Shown: positions 1-11,785, counted from the stretch's first letter. The stretch is DNA of 64,000 bases from Styela clava (GCF_964204865.1 NC_135250.1:19521395-19585394), one strand, 5' to 3'. The notes: generated from the letters alone by a model not told the origin. Translations and numbers: made by a program.

Positions 1-290
1 AAGTCAAATATCTAATATGGTGGCTGTAATAGTAGTAGCAAAATGTTTCCTCCGAAATTACCATTGGTTGAAGGTATTTAATTTAAATACGATATGTCTG
101 TTTAAGAGGAGAAACAAACCGTTATATATGATATTACCATTGATTGAAAGTTTATAACTTAGACTTTTCACTCATCGATTCATACTTTTTAGACAAATAG
201 TCAAATTAACTGGTTTAATTGAACAGAGTTTGAACTGTTAGTAATATTTCAATTTTTTCGTAAATTTTATTAAAATTAGAGATTTCCCAC

Positions 291-340
291 AAAACAGAGG
301 AACGCTCCACGATTGTGCGTGTCATCCTTGCGCAGGGGCC

Positions 341-371
<31 letters not shown>

Positions 372-397
372 TTCTTATGTACACTCGAAAGTAGTAC
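291..397 (-). ncRNA. U6: U6 snRNA copy 1, class A
   Basis: Full 107 nt with both catalytic motifs and the six-pair telestem. Differs from the class consensus at U23A and A91G. Confidence 0.85.
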
Positions 398-730
398 ACT
401 CCACACACTCCCAGTGGTCGTATATGTACGTAGTAACTAGAAGTCAAATATCTATTATAGTGGCTGTAATAGTAGTAGCAAAATGTTTCCTCCGAAATGA
501 CCATTGGTTGAAGGTATTTAATTTAAACACGATATGTCTGTTCAAGAGGAGAAACAAACCGGTATATATGATATTACCATCGATTGAAAGTTTATAATTT
601 GGGCTTTTTACTCATCAATTCATACTTTTTGGACAAATATTCGAATTCACTGGTGTAATTAAACAGAGATTGAACTCTTAGTAATATTCCACTTTTTTCC
701 TGAAATTGAGTGAAATTAGAGATTTCCCAC

Positions 731-837
731 AAAATAGAGGAACGCTTCACGATTGTGCATGCCATCCTTGCCCAGGGGCCATGCTAATCTTCCCTGTATC
801 GTTCCATTTTTTCCATAAGTACACTCGAAAGTAGTAC
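731..837 (-). pseudogene. U6 copy 2, class B (ACAGGGA)
   Basis: Full length with normal 5' stem-loop, but A45G breaks the ACAGAGA box that pairs with the 5' splice site. Also C66G, A76G and C79U. Confidence 0.75.
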
Positions 838-1170
838 ACTCCACACACTCCCAGTGGTCGTATATGTACGTAGTTATTAGAAGTCAAATATCTATTATGG
901 TGGCTGTAATAGTAGTAGCAAAATGTTTCTTCCGAAATTACCATTGGTTGAAGGTATTTAATTTAAATACGATATGTCTGTTTAAGAGGAGAAACAAACC
1001 GTTATATATGATATTACCATCGATTGAAAGTTTATAACTTGGGCTTTTTACTCATCAATTCATACTTTTTGGACAAATAGTCGAATTAACTGGTTTAATT
1101 GAACATAGATTGAACTCTTAGTAATATTCCACTTTTTTCCTGAAATTGAGTGAAATTAGAGATTTCCCAC

Positions 1171-1245
1171 AAAACAGAGGAACGCTTCACGATTGTGCGT
1201 GTCATCCTTGCGCAGGGGCCATGCTAATCTTCTCTGTATCGCTCA
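1171..1245 (-). pseudogene. U6 copy 3, truncated
   Basis: The 3' two-thirds are present up to the telestem arm (G36 type). The 5' stem-loop, TATA-like and PSE-like parts are missing: the sequence runs from TATCGCTCA through a short repeat of TCGCTCA straight into spacer. The unit is 157 bp short. Cannot be a functional U6. Confidence 0.85.
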
Positions 1246-1453
1246 TCGCTCAAAATATGTCTGTATAAGAGAAGAAACAAACCGTTATATATGATATTAC
1301 CATAGATTGAAAGTTTATAACTTGGAATTTTCACTCATCGATTCATACTTTTTAGACAAATAGTCAAATTAACTGGTTTAATTGAACAGAGATTGAACTG
1401 TTAGTAATATTCCACTTTTTTCGTAAAATTTATTAAAATTAAAGATTTCCCAC

Positions 1454-1503
1454 AAAATAGAGGAACGCTTCACGATTGTGCGTGTCATCCTTGCGCAGGG
1501 GCC

Positions 1504-1534
<31 letters not shown>

Positions 1535-1560
1535 TTCATATGTACACTCGAAAGTAGTAC
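1454..1560 (-). ncRNA. U6: U6 snRNA copy 4, class A
   Basis: No difference from the class A consensus seen. Promoter spacing is normal. The spacer beyond its promoter carries the minisatellite insert at 1706-1725. Confidence 0.9.
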
Positions 1561-1705
1561 ACTTCACACACTCCCAGTGATCGTATATGTACGTAGTAAT
1601 TTGAAGTCAAATGTCTATTATGGTGGCTGTAATAGTAGTAGCTGAATGTTTCCTCCGAAATTACCATTGGTTGAAGGTATTTAATTTAAATACGATATGT
1701 CTGTT

Positions 1706-1725
1706 TAACCCTGCTAAAACGCTTA
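1706..1725 (-). repeat. Minisatellite fragment inserted in a U6 spacer
   Basis: Twenty bases here match the reverse complement of the 51-bp minisatellite exactly (its TAAGCGTTTTAGCAGGGTTA part). They replace the usual GTTTAAGAGGAG of the U6 spacer, and this unit is 458 bp, 18 bp longer than normal. The inserted bases and their right flank form a 7-bp inverted repeat, CCTGCTA at 1710-1716 and TAGCAGG at 1724-1730. Confidence 0.85.
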
Positions 1726-1911
1726 GCAGGAGAAACAAACCGTTATATAAAATAATACCATCGATTGAAAGTTTATAACTTGGAATTTTCACTCATCGAT
1801 TCATACTTTTTAGACAAATAGTCAAATTAACTGGTTTAATTGAACAGAGATTGAACTGTTAGTAATATTCCACTTTTTTCCTGAAATTTAGTGAAATTAG
1901 AGATTTCCCAC

Positions 1912-2018
1912 AAAACAGAGGAACGCTTCACGATTATGCGTGTCATCCTTGCGCAGGGGCCATGCTAATCTTCTCTGTATCGCTCAAATATTTTCATATG
2001 TACACTCGAAAGTAGTAC
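1912..2018 (-). ncRNA. U6: U6 snRNA copy 5, class H
   Basis: Both catalytic motifs intact; G36 gives a G-U pair with U96. C83U and a changed base in the A-tract. PSE-like element is the CCACC form, unlike most class H copies. Confidence 0.8.
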
Positions 2019-2177
2019 ACTCCACACACTTCCAGTGGTCGTATATGTACGTAGTAATTAGAAGTCAAATATCTATTATGGTGGCTGTAATAGTAGTAGC
2101 TAAATGTTTCCTCCGAAATTACCATTGGTTGAAGATATTTAATTTAAATACGATATGTCTGTTTAAGAGGAGAAACA

Positions 2178-2395
2178 AACCGTTATATAAAATAATACCA
2201 TCGATTTAAAGTTTATAACTTGGAATTTTCACTCATCGATTCATACTTTTTAGACAAATAGTCAAATTAACTGGTTTAATTGAACAAACCGTTATATATG
2301 ATATTACCATTGATGGAAAGTTTATAACTTAGACTTTTCACTCATCGATTCATACTTTTCAGACAAATAGTCAAATTAACTGGTTTAATAGAACA
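2178..2395. repeat. Local 109-bp tandem duplication in a U6 spacer
   Basis: The spacer segment starting AACCGTTATAT and ending TTGAACA appears twice in a row, at 2178-2286 and 2287-2395. The gap between the neighbouring U6 copies is 549 bp, exactly 440 plus 109. The two halves differ by several substitutions, so the event is old or joined two different subtypes. Confidence 0.85.
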
Positions 2396-2460
2396 GAGTT
2401 TGAACTGTTAATAATATTTCACTTTTTTCCTAAAATTTATTAAAATTAGAGATTTCCCAA

Positions 2461-2510
2461 AAAATAGAGGAACGCTTCACGATTGTGCGTGTCATCCTTG
2501 CGCAGGGGCC

Positions 2511-2541
<31 letters not shown>

Positions 2542-2567
2542 TTCATATGTACACTCGAAAGTAGTAC
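2461..2567 (-). ncRNA. U6: U6 snRNA copy 6, class A
   Basis: Matches the class A consensus with a six-T stop. It follows the 109-bp spacer duplication. Confidence 0.9.
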
Positions 2568-2904
2568 ACTACACACACTCCCAGTGGTCGTATATGTACG
2601 TAGTAATTGGAAGTCAAATATCTATTATGGTGGCTGTAATAGTAGTAGCAAAATGTTTCCTTCGAAATGACCATTGGTTGAAGGTATTTAATTTAAATAC
2701 GATATGTCTGTTTAAGAGGAGAAATAAACCGGTATATATGATATTACCATCGATTGGAAGTTTATAATTTGGGCGTTTTACTCATCAATTCATAATACTT
2801 TTTGGACAAATAGTCATTCGACACTGGTGTAATTAAACAGAGATTGAACTGTTAGTAATATTCCACTTTTTTCCTGAAATTGAGTGAAATTAGAGATTTC
2901 CCAC

Positions 2905-3011
2905 AAAAAAGAGGAACGCTTCACGATTGTGCGTGCCATCCTTGCCCAGGGGCCATGCTAATCTTCCCTGTATCGTTCCATTTTTTTCTTAAGTACACTC
3001 GAAAGTAGTAC
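2905..3011 (-). pseudogene. U6 copy 7, class B (ACAGGGA)
   Basis: A45G, C66G and A76G in a full-length copy with intact AGC and 5' stem-loop. Confidence 0.75.
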
Positions 3012-3344
3012 ACTCCACACACTCCCAGTGGTCGTATATGTACGTAGTAATTAGAAGTCAAATATCTATTATGGTGGCTGTAATAGTAGTAGCAAAATGT
3101 TTCCTCCGAAATGACCATTGGTTGAAGGTTTTAATTTAAATACGATATGTCTGTTTAAGAGGAGAAATAAACCGGTATATATGATATTACCATCGATTGA
3201 AAGTTTATAATTTGGGCGTTTTACTCATCAATTCATACTTTTTGGACAAATAGTCATTCGACACTGGTGTAAATAAACAGAGATTGAACTCTTAGTAATA
3301 TTCCACTTTTTTCCTGAAATTGAGTGAAATTAGAGATTTCCCAC

Positions 3345-3451
3345 AAAACAGAGGAACGCTTCACGATTGTGCGTGTCATCCTTGCGCAGGGGCCATGCTA
3401 ATCTTCTCTGTATCGTTCCATTTTTTTCATAAGTACACTCGGAAGTAGTAC
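3345..3451 (-). ncRNA. U6: U6 snRNA copy 8, class A
   Basis: Catalytic motifs intact. 5' region is class B-like (A20U, U31A) and the UUCG cap is changed to UCCG, so it looks like a recombinant of classes A and B. Confidence 0.8.
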
Positions 3452-3783
3452 AATCCACACACTCCCAGTGGTCGTATATGTACGTAGTAATTAGAAGTCA
3501 TATATCTATTATGGTGGCTGTAATAGTAGTAGCAAAATGTTTCCTCCGAAATGACCATTGGTTGAAGGTATTTAGTTCAAATACGATATGTCTGTTTAAG
3601 AGGAGAAACAAACCGTTATATATGATATTACCATTGATTGAAAGTTTATACCTAGACTTTTCACTCATCGATTCATACTTCTCAGACAAATAGTCAAATT
3701 AACTGGTTTAATAGAACAGAGTTTGAACTGTTAATAATATTTCACTTTTTTCGTAAAATTTATTAAAATTAGAGATTTCCCAA

Positions 3784-3833
3784 AAAATAGAGGAACGCTT
3801 CACGATTGCGCGTGTCATCCTTGCGCATGGGCC

Positions 3834-3864
<31 letters not shown>

Positions 3865-3890
3865 TTCATATGTACACTCGAAAGTAGTAC
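3784..3890 (-). ncRNA. U6: U6 snRNA copy 9, class A
   Basis: Both motifs intact; C63A in the internal stem-loop and A82G. C63A probably weakens that stem. Confidence 0.75.
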
Positions 3891-4223
3891 ACTACACACA
3901 CTCCCAGTGGTCGTATATGTACGTAGTAATTAGAAGTCAAATATCTATTATGGTGGCTGTAATAGTAGTAGCAAAATATTTCCTCCGAAATGACCATTGG
4001 TTTAAGGTATTTAATTTAAATACGATATGTCTGTTTAAGAGGAGAAACAAACCGTTATATATGATATTACCATCGATTGAAAGTTTATAACGTGGAATTT
4101 TCACTCATCGATTCATATTTTTTAGACAAATAGTCAAATTAACTGGTTTAATTGAACAGAGATTGAACTGTTAGTAATATTCCACTTTTTTCCTGAAATT
4201 GAGTGCAATTAGAGATTTCCCAC

Positions 4224-4330
4224 AAAAAAGAGGAACGCTTCACGATTGTGCGTGCCATCCTTGCCCAGGGGCCATGCTAATCTTCCCTGTATCGTTCCAT
4301 TTTTTTCTTAAGTACACTCGAAAGTAGTAC
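4224..4330 (-). pseudogene. U6 copy 10, class B (ACAGGGA)
   Basis: A45G, C66G, A76G; otherwise full length. Confidence 0.75.
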
Positions 4331-4664
4331 ACTCCACACACTCCCAGTGGTCGTATATGTACGAAGTAATTAGAAGTCAAATATCTATTATGGTGGCTGT
4401 AATAGTAGTAGCAAAATGTTTCCTCCGAAATGACCATTGGTTCAAGGTATTTAATTTAAATACGATATGTCTGTTTAAGAGGAGAAACAAACCGGTATAT
4501 ATGATATTACCATCGATTGAAAGTTTATAATTTGGGCTTTTTACTCATCAACTCATACTTTTTGGACAAATAGTCATTCGACACTGGTGTAATTAAACAG
4601 AGATTGAACTCTTAGTAATATTCCACTTTTTTCCTGAAATTGATTGAAATTAGAGATTTCCCAC

Positions 4665-4771
4665 AAAATAGAGGAACGCTTCACGATTGTGCGTGCCATC
4701 CTCGCCCAGGGGCCATGCTAATCTTCCCTGTATCGTTCCATTCTTTTCATAAGTACACTGGAAAGTAGTAC
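4665..4771 (-). pseudogene. U6 copy 11, class B (ACAGGGA)
   Basis: A45G, C66G, A76G, plus changes in the internal loop and in the UUCG cap (CACTGGAAAG on the plus strand). Confidence 0.75.
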
Positions 4772-5105
4772 ACTCTACACACTCCCAGTGGTCGTATATG
4801 TACGTAGTAATTAGAAGTCAATTATCTATTATGGTGGCTGTAATAGTAGTAGCAAAATATATCCTCCGAAATGACCATTGGTTGAAGGTATTTAATTTAA
4901 ATACGATATGTCTGTTTAAGAGGAGAAACAAACCGTTATATATGATATTACCATCGATTGAAAGTTTATAACTTGGAATTTTCACTCATCGATTCATACT
5001 TTTCAGACAAATAGTCAAATTAACTGGTTTAATTGAACAGAGATTGAACTGTTAGTAATATTCCACACTTTTCCTGAAATTGAGTGAAATTAGAGATTTC
5101 CCACA

Positions 5106-5212
5106 AAAAAAGAGGAACGCTTCACGATTGTGCGTGTCATCCTTGCGCAGGGGACATGCTAATCTTGTCTGTATCGCTCAAATTTTTTCATATGTACACT
5201 CGAAAGTAGTAC
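5106..5212 (-). pseudogene. U6 copy 12, class K (ACAGACA)
   Basis: G46C in the ACAGAGA box; G36 with U96 and G59U otherwise as class C*. First of three K copies in this stretch. Confidence 0.75.
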
Positions 5213-5546
5213 ACTCCACACGCTCCCAGTGGTCGTATATGTACGTAGTAATTAGAAGTCAAATATCTACTATGATGGCTGTAATAGTAGTAGCAAAATG
5301 TTTCCACCGAAATTACCATTGGTTGAAGGTATTTAATTTAAATACGATATGTCTGTTTAAGAGGAGAAACAAACCGGTATATATGATATTACCATCGATT
5401 GAAAGTTTATAATTTGGGCTTTTTACTCATCAATTCATACTTTTTGGACAAATAGTCATTCGACACTGGTGTAATTAAACAGAGATTGAACTCTTAGTAA
5501 TATTCCACTTTTTTCTTGAAATTGATTGAAATTAGAGATTTCCCAC

Positions 5547-5653
5547 AAAATAGAGGAACGCTTCACGATTGTGCGTGCCATCCTTGCCCAGGGGCCATGC
5601 TAATCTTCCCTGTATCGTTCCATTTTTTTCATAAGTACACTCGAAAGTAGTAC
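5547..5653 (-). pseudogene. U6 copy 13, class B (ACAGGGA)
   Basis: A45G, C66G, A76G; 5' stem-loop intact. Confidence 0.75.
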
Positions 5654-5986
5654 ACTCCACACACTCCCAGTGGTCGTATATGTACGTAGTAATTAGAAGT
5701 CCAATATCTATTATGGTGGCTGTAATAGTAGTAGCAAAATGTTTCCTCCGAAATTACCATTGGTTGAAGGTATTTAATTTAAATACGATATGTCTGTTTA
5801 AGAGGAGAAACAAACCGTTATATATGATATTACCATCGATTGAAAGTTTATAACTTGGATTTTTCACTCATCGATTCATACTTTTTAGAGAAATAGTCAA
5901 ATTAACTGGTTTAATTGAACAGAGATTGAACTGTTAGTAATATTCCACTTTTTTCCTGAAATTGAGTGAAATTAGAGATTTCCTAC

Positions 5987-6092
5987 AAAAAATAGGAACG
6001 CTTCACGATTGTGCGTGTCATCCTTGCGCAGGGGACATGCTAATCTTCTCTGTATCGCTCAAATTTTTCATATGTACACTCGAAAGTAGTAC
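5987..6092 (-). ncRNA. U6: U6 snRNA copy 14, class C*
   Basis: 106 nt: one base fewer in the A-tract. ACAGAGA and AGC intact, G36 with U96, G59U. Confidence 0.75.
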
Positions 6093-6424
6093 ACTCCACA
6101 CACTCCCAGTGGTCGTATATGTACGTAGTAATTAGAAGTCCAATATCTACTATGATGGCTGTAATAGTAGTAGCAAAATGTTTCCACCGAAATTACCATT
6201 GGTTGAAGGTATTTAATTTAAATACGATATGTCTGTTTAAAAGGAGAAAAAACCGTAATATGTAATATTACCATTGATTGAAAGTTTATAACTTAGACTT
6301 TTCACTCATCGATTCATACTTTTTAGACAAATAGTCAAATTAACTGGTTTAATTGAACAGAGATTGAACTGTTAATAATATTTCACTTTTTTCGTAAAAT
6401 TTATTAAAATTAGAGATTTCCCAA

Positions 6425-6531
6425 AAAATAGAGGAACGCTTCACGATTGTGCGTGTCATCCTTGCGCAGGGGACATGCTAATCTTGTCTGTATCGCTCAA
6501 ATTTTTTCATATGTACACTCGAAAGTAGTAC
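6425..6531 (-). pseudogene. U6 copy 15, class K (ACAGACA)
   Basis: G46C on a C*-type background. Its promoter reads TATATA-rich (CGTATATATACG) where others have CGTACATATACG. Confidence 0.75.
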
Positions 6532-6864
6532 ACTCCACACACTCCCAGTGGTCGTATATATACGTAGTAATTAGAAGTCAAATATCTACTATGATGGCTG
6601 TAATAGTAGTAGCAAAATGTTTCCACCGAAATTACCATTGGTTGAAGGTATTTAATTTAAATAGGATATGTCTGTTTAAGAGGAGAAAAAAACCGTAATA
6701 TATAATATTACCATTGATTGAAAGTTTATAACTTAGACTTTTCACTCATCGATTCATACTTTTTAGACAAATAGTCAAATTAACTGGTTTAATTGAACAG
6801 AGTTTGAACTGTTAATAATATTTCACTTTTTTCGTAAAATTTATTGAAATTAGAGATTTCCCAA

Positions 6865-6914
6865 AAAATAGAGGAATGCTTCACGATTGTGCGTGTCATC
6901 CTTGCGCAGGGGCC

Positions 6915-6945
<31 letters not shown>

Positions 6946-6971
6946 TTCATATGTACACTCGAAAGTAGTAC
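6865..6971 (-). ncRNA. U6: U6 snRNA copy 16, class A
   Basis: Catalytic motifs intact; G95A opens one telestem pair (C37 with A95). Confidence 0.8.
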
Positions 6972-7304
6972 ACTTCACATACTCCCAGTGGTCGTATATG
7001 TACGTAGTAATTAGAAGTCAAATATCTATTATGGTGGCTGTAATAGTAGTAGCAAAATATTTCCTCCGAAATGACCATTGATTGAAGGTATTTAATTTAA
7101 ATACGATATGTCTGTTTAAGAGGAGAAACAAACCGTTATATATGATATTACCATCGATTGAAAGTTTATAACTTGGAATTTTCACTCATCGATTCATACT
7201 TTTTAGAGAAATAGTCAAATTACCTGGTTTAATTGAACAGAGATTGAACTGTTAGTAATATTCCACTTTTTTCCTGAAATTGAGTGAAATTAGAGATTTC
7301 CCAC

Positions 7305-7411
7305 AAAAAATAGGAACGCATCACGATTGTGCGTGTCATCCTTGCGCAGGGGACATGCTAATCTTGTCTGTATCGCTCAAATTTTTTTATATGTACACTC
7401 GAAAGTAGTAC
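7305..7411 (-). pseudogene. U6 copy 17, class K (ACAGACA)
   Basis: G46C, near-identical to copy 15, 880 bp away, with which it alternates with class A copies. Confidence 0.75.
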
Positions 7412-7744
7412 ACTCCACACACTCCCAGTGGTCGTATATATACGTAGTAATTAGAAGTCAAATATCTACTATGATGGCTGTAATAGTAGTAGCAAAATGT
7501 TTCCACCGAAATTACCATTGGTTGAAGGTATTTAATTTAAATACGATATGTCTGTTTAAGAGGAGAAAAAAACCGTAATATATAATATTATCATTGATTG
7601 AAAGTTTATAACTTAGACTTTTCACTCATCGATTCATACTTTCTAGACAAATAGTCAAATTAACTGGTTTAATTGAACAGAGTTTGAACTGTTAATAATA
7701 TTTCACTTTTTTCGTAAAATTTATTAAAATTAAAGATTTCCCAA

Positions 7745-7794
7745 AAAATAGAGGAATGCTTCACGATTGTGCGTGTCATCCTTGCGCAGGGGCC

Positions 7795-7825
<31 letters not shown>

Positions 7826-7851
7826 TTCATATGTACACTCGAAAGTAGTAC
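7745..7851 (-). ncRNA. U6: U6 snRNA copy 18, class A
   Basis: As copy 16, with the same private G95A; the pair of units 15-16 and 17-18 is a two-unit duplication of 880 bp. Confidence 0.8.
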
Positions 7852-8184
7852 ACTTCACATACTCCCAGTGGTCGTATATGTACGTAGTAATTAGAAGTCA
7901 AATATCTATTATGGTGGCTGTAATAGTAGTAGAAAAATATTTCCTCCGAAATGACCATTGGTTTAAGGTATTTAATTTAAATACGATATGTCTGTTTAAG
8001 AGGAGAAACAAACCGTTATATATGATATTACCATCGATTGAAAGTTTATAACTTGGAATTTTCACTCATCGATTCATACTTTTTGGAGAAATAGTCAAAT
8101 TAACTGGTTTAATTGAACAGAGATTGAACTGTTAGTAATATTCCACTTTTTTCCTGAAATTTAGTGAAATTAGAGATTTCCCAC

Positions 8185-8291
8185 AAAAAAGAGGAGCGCT
8201 TCACGATTGTGCGTGTCATCCTTGCGCAGGGGACATGCTAATCTTCTCTGTATCGCTCAATTTTTTTCATATGTACACTCGAAAGTAGTAC
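8185..8291 (-). ncRNA. U6: U6 snRNA copy 19, class C
   Basis: G36-C96 telestem pair and G59U; both catalytic motifs intact. First class C copy in the window. Confidence 0.8.
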
Positions 8292-8624
8292 ACTCCACAC
8301 ACTCCGAGTGGTCGTATATGTACGTAGTAATTAGAAGTCAAATATCTATTATGTTGGCTGTATAAGTAGTAGCAAAATGTTTTCTCCGAAATTACCATTG
8401 GTTGAAGGTATTTAATTTAAATAAGATATGTCTGTTTAAGAGGAGAAACAAACCGTTATATATGATATTACCATTGATTGAAAGTTTATAACTTAGACTT
8501 TTCACTCATCGATTCATACTTTTTAGACAAATAGTCAAATTTACTGGTTTAATAGAACAGAGTTTGAACTGTTAATAATATTTCAATTTTTTCGTAAAAT
8601 TTATTAAAATTAGAGATTTCCCAA

Positions 8625-8731
8625 AAAATAGAGGAACGCTTCACGATTGTGCGTGTCATCCTTGCGCAGGGGCCAGGCTAATCTTCTCTGTATCGTTCCA
8701 ATTTTTTCATATGTACACTCGAAAGTAGTAC
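8625..8731 (-). ncRNA. U6: U6 snRNA copy 20, class P
   Basis: Class A with A56C directly after the AGC triad (AGCCUGG). Effect on function unknown. Confidence 0.75.
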
Positions 8732-9064
8732 ACTACACACACTCCCAGTGGTCGTATATGTACGTAGTAATTAGAAGTCAAATATCTATTATGGTGGCTG
8801 TAATAGTAGTAGCAAAATATTTCCTCCGAAATGACCATTGGTTTAAGGTATTTAATTTAAATACGATATGTCTGTTTAAGAGGAGAAACAAACCGTTATG
8901 TATGATATTACCATCGATTGAAAGTTTATAACTTGGAATTTTCTCTCATCGATTCATACTTTCTAGAAAAATAGTCAAATTAACTGGTTTAATTGAACAG
9001 AGATTGAACTGTTAGTAATATTCCACTTTTTTCCTGAAATTGAGTGAAATTAGAGATTTCCCAC

Positions 9065-9171
9065 AAAAAAGAGGAGCGCTTCACGATTGTGCGTGTCATC
9101 CTTGCGCAGGGGACATGCTAATCTTCTCTGTATCGCTCAATTTTTTTCATATGTACACTCGAAAGTAGTAC
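9065..9171 (-). ncRNA. U6: U6 snRNA copy 21, class C
   Basis: Class C consensus with G36-C96 and six-T stop. Confidence 0.8.
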
Positions 9172-9504
9172 ACTCCACACACTCCGAGTGGTCGTATATG
9201 TACGTAGTAATTAAAAGTCAAATATCTATTATGGTGGCTGTAATAGTAGTAGCAAAATGTTTCCACCGAAATTACCATTGGTTGAAGGTATTTAATTTAA
9301 ATACGATATGTCTGTTTAAGAAGAGAAACAAACCGTAATATATAATATTACCATTGATTGAAAGTTTATAACTTAGACTTTTCACTCATCGATTCATACT
9401 TTTCAGACAAATAGTCAAATTAACTGGTTTAATTGAACAGAGTTTGAACTGTTAATAATATTTCACTTTTTTCGTAAAATTTAATAAAATTAGAGATTTT
9501 CCAA

Positions 9505-9554
9505 AAAATAGAGGAACGCTTCACGATTGTGCATATCATCCTTGCGCAGGGGCC

Positions 9555-9585
<31 letters not shown>

Positions 9586-9611
9586 TTCATATGTACACTC
9601 GAAAGTAGTAC
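9505..9611 (-). ncRNA. U6: U6 snRNA copy 22, class A
   Basis: Motifs intact; C77U and C79U on the 3' side of the internal stem-loop. Confidence 0.8.
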
Positions 9612-9944
9612 ACTTCACATACTCCAAGTGGTCGTATATGTACGTAGTAATTAGAAGTTAAATATCTATTATGGTGGCTGTAATAGTAGTAGCAAAATGT
9701 TTCCTCCGAAATGACCATTGGTTGAAGGTATTTAATTTAAATACGATATGTCTGTTTAAGAGGAGAAACAAACCGGTATATATGATATTACCATCGATTG
9801 AAAGTTTATATTTTGGGCTTTTTACTCATCAATTCATACTTTTTGGACAAATAGTCGAATTCACTGCTGTAATTAAACAGAGATTGAACTTTTAGTAATA
9901 TTCCACTTTTTTCCTGAAATTGAGTGAAATTAGAGATTTCCCAC

Positions 9945-10051
9945 AAAATAGAGGAACGCTTCACGATTGTGCGTGCCATCCTTACCCAGGGGCCATTCTA
10001 ATCTTCCATGTATCGTTCCATTTTTTTCATAAGTACACTCGAAATTAGTAC
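9945..10051 (-). pseudogene. U6 copy 23, class D (ACAUGGA, AGA)
   Basis: G44U, A45G and C55A damage both catalytic motifs; C66G, C68U and A76G in the internal stem-loop; 5' stem mispaired (CUAAUUUCG). Confidence 0.8.
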
Positions 10052-10384
10052 ACTCCACACACTCCCAGTAGTCGTATATGTACGTAGTAATTAGAAGTCA
10101 AATATCTATTATGATGGCTGTAATAGTAGTAGCAAAATGTTTTCTCCGAAATTACCATTGGTTGAAGGTATTTAATTTAAATAAGATATGTCTGTTTAAG
10201 AGGAGAAACAAACCGTTATATATGATATTACCATTGATTGAAAGTTTATAACTTAGACTTTTCACTTATCGATTCATACTTTTTAGACAAATAGTCAAAT
10301 TAACTGGTTTAATAGAACAGAGTTTGAACTGTTAATAATATTTCACTTTTTTCGTAAAATTTATTAAAATTAGAGATTTCCCAA

Positions 10385-10434
10385 AAAATAGAGGAACGCT
10401 TCACGATTGTGCGTGTTATCCTTGGGCAAGGGCC

Positions 10435-10465
<31 letters not shown>

Positions 10466-10491
10466 TTCATTTGTACACTCGAAAGTAGTAC
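10385..10491 (-). ncRNA. U6: U6 snRNA copy 24, class A variant
   Basis: ACAGAGA and AGC intact, but C63U, G67C and G75A rearrange the internal stem-loop, so function is doubtful. Confidence 0.65.
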
Positions 10492-10824
10492 ACTACACAC
10501 ACTCCCAGTGGTCGTATGTGTACGTAGTAATTAGAAGTCAAATATCTATTACGGTGGCTGTAATAGTAGTAGCAAAACGTTTCCTTCGAAATTACCTTTG
10601 GTTGAAGGTATTTAATTTAAATACGTTATGTCTGTTTAAGAGGAGAAACAAACCGTTATATATGATATTACCATTGATTGAAAGTTTATAACTTGGAATT
10701 TTCACTCATCGATTCATACTTTTTAGACAAATAGTCAAATTAACTGGTTTAATTGAACAGAGATTGAACTGTTAGTAATATCCCACTTTTTTCCTGAAAT
10801 TTAGTGAAATTAGAGATTTCCCAC

Positions 10825-10931
10825 AAAAAAGAGGAGCGCTTCACGATTGTGCGTGTCATCCTTGCGCAGGGGACATGCTAATCTTCTCTGTATCGCTCAA
10901 TTTTTTTCATATGTACACTCGAAAGTAGTAC
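10825..10931 (-). ncRNA. U6: U6 snRNA copy 25, class C
   Basis: Class C consensus. Its upstream region reads TATTATGTTGG on the plus strand, a changed PSE-like element shared with copies 19 and 43. Confidence 0.8.
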
Positions 10932-11264
10932 ACTCCACACACTCCGAGTGGTCGTATATGTACGTAGTAATTAGAAGTCAAATATCTATTATGTTGGCTG
11001 TATAAGTAGTAGCAAAATGTTTTCTCCGAAATTACCATTGGTTGAAGGTATTCAATTTAAATAAGATATGTCTGTTTAAGAGGAGAAACAAACCGTTATA
11101 TATGATATTACCATTGATTGAAAGTTTATAACTTAGACTTTTCACTCATCGATTCATACTTTTTAGACAAATAGTCAAATTTACTGGTTTAATAGAACAG
11201 AGTTTGAACTGTTAATAATATTCCAATTTTTTCGTAAAATTTATTAAAATTAGAGATTTCCCAA

Positions 11265-11371
11265 AAAATAGAGGAACGCTTCACGATTGTGCGTGTCATC
11301 CTTGCGCAGGGGCCAGGCTAATCTTCTCTGTATCGTTCCAATTTTTTCATATGTACACTCGAAAGTAGTAC
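11265..11371 (-). ncRNA. U6: U6 snRNA copy 26, class P
   Basis: A56C; rest of the transcript canonical. Its spacer switches to the class C type, a recombinant unit. Confidence 0.75.
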
Positions 11372-11704
11372 ACTACACACACTCCCAGTGGTCGTATATG
11401 TATGTAGTAATTAGAAGTCAAATATCTATTATGGTGGCTGTAATAGTAGTAGCAAAATATTTCCACCGAAATTACCATTGGTTGAAGGTATTTAATTTAA
11501 ATACGATATGTCTGTTTAAGAAGAGAAACAAACCGTAATATATAATATTACCATTGATTGAAAGTTTATAACTTAGACTTTTCACTCATCGATTCATACT
11601 TTTCAGACAAATAGTCAAATTAACTGGTTTAATTGAACAGAGTTTGAACTGTTAATAATATTTCACTTTTTTCGTAAAATTTAATAAAATTAGAGATTTT
11701 CCAA

Positions 11705-11754
11705 AAAATAGAGGAACGCTTCACGATTGTGCATGTCATCCTTGCGCAGGGGCC

Positions 11755-11785
<31 letters not shown>

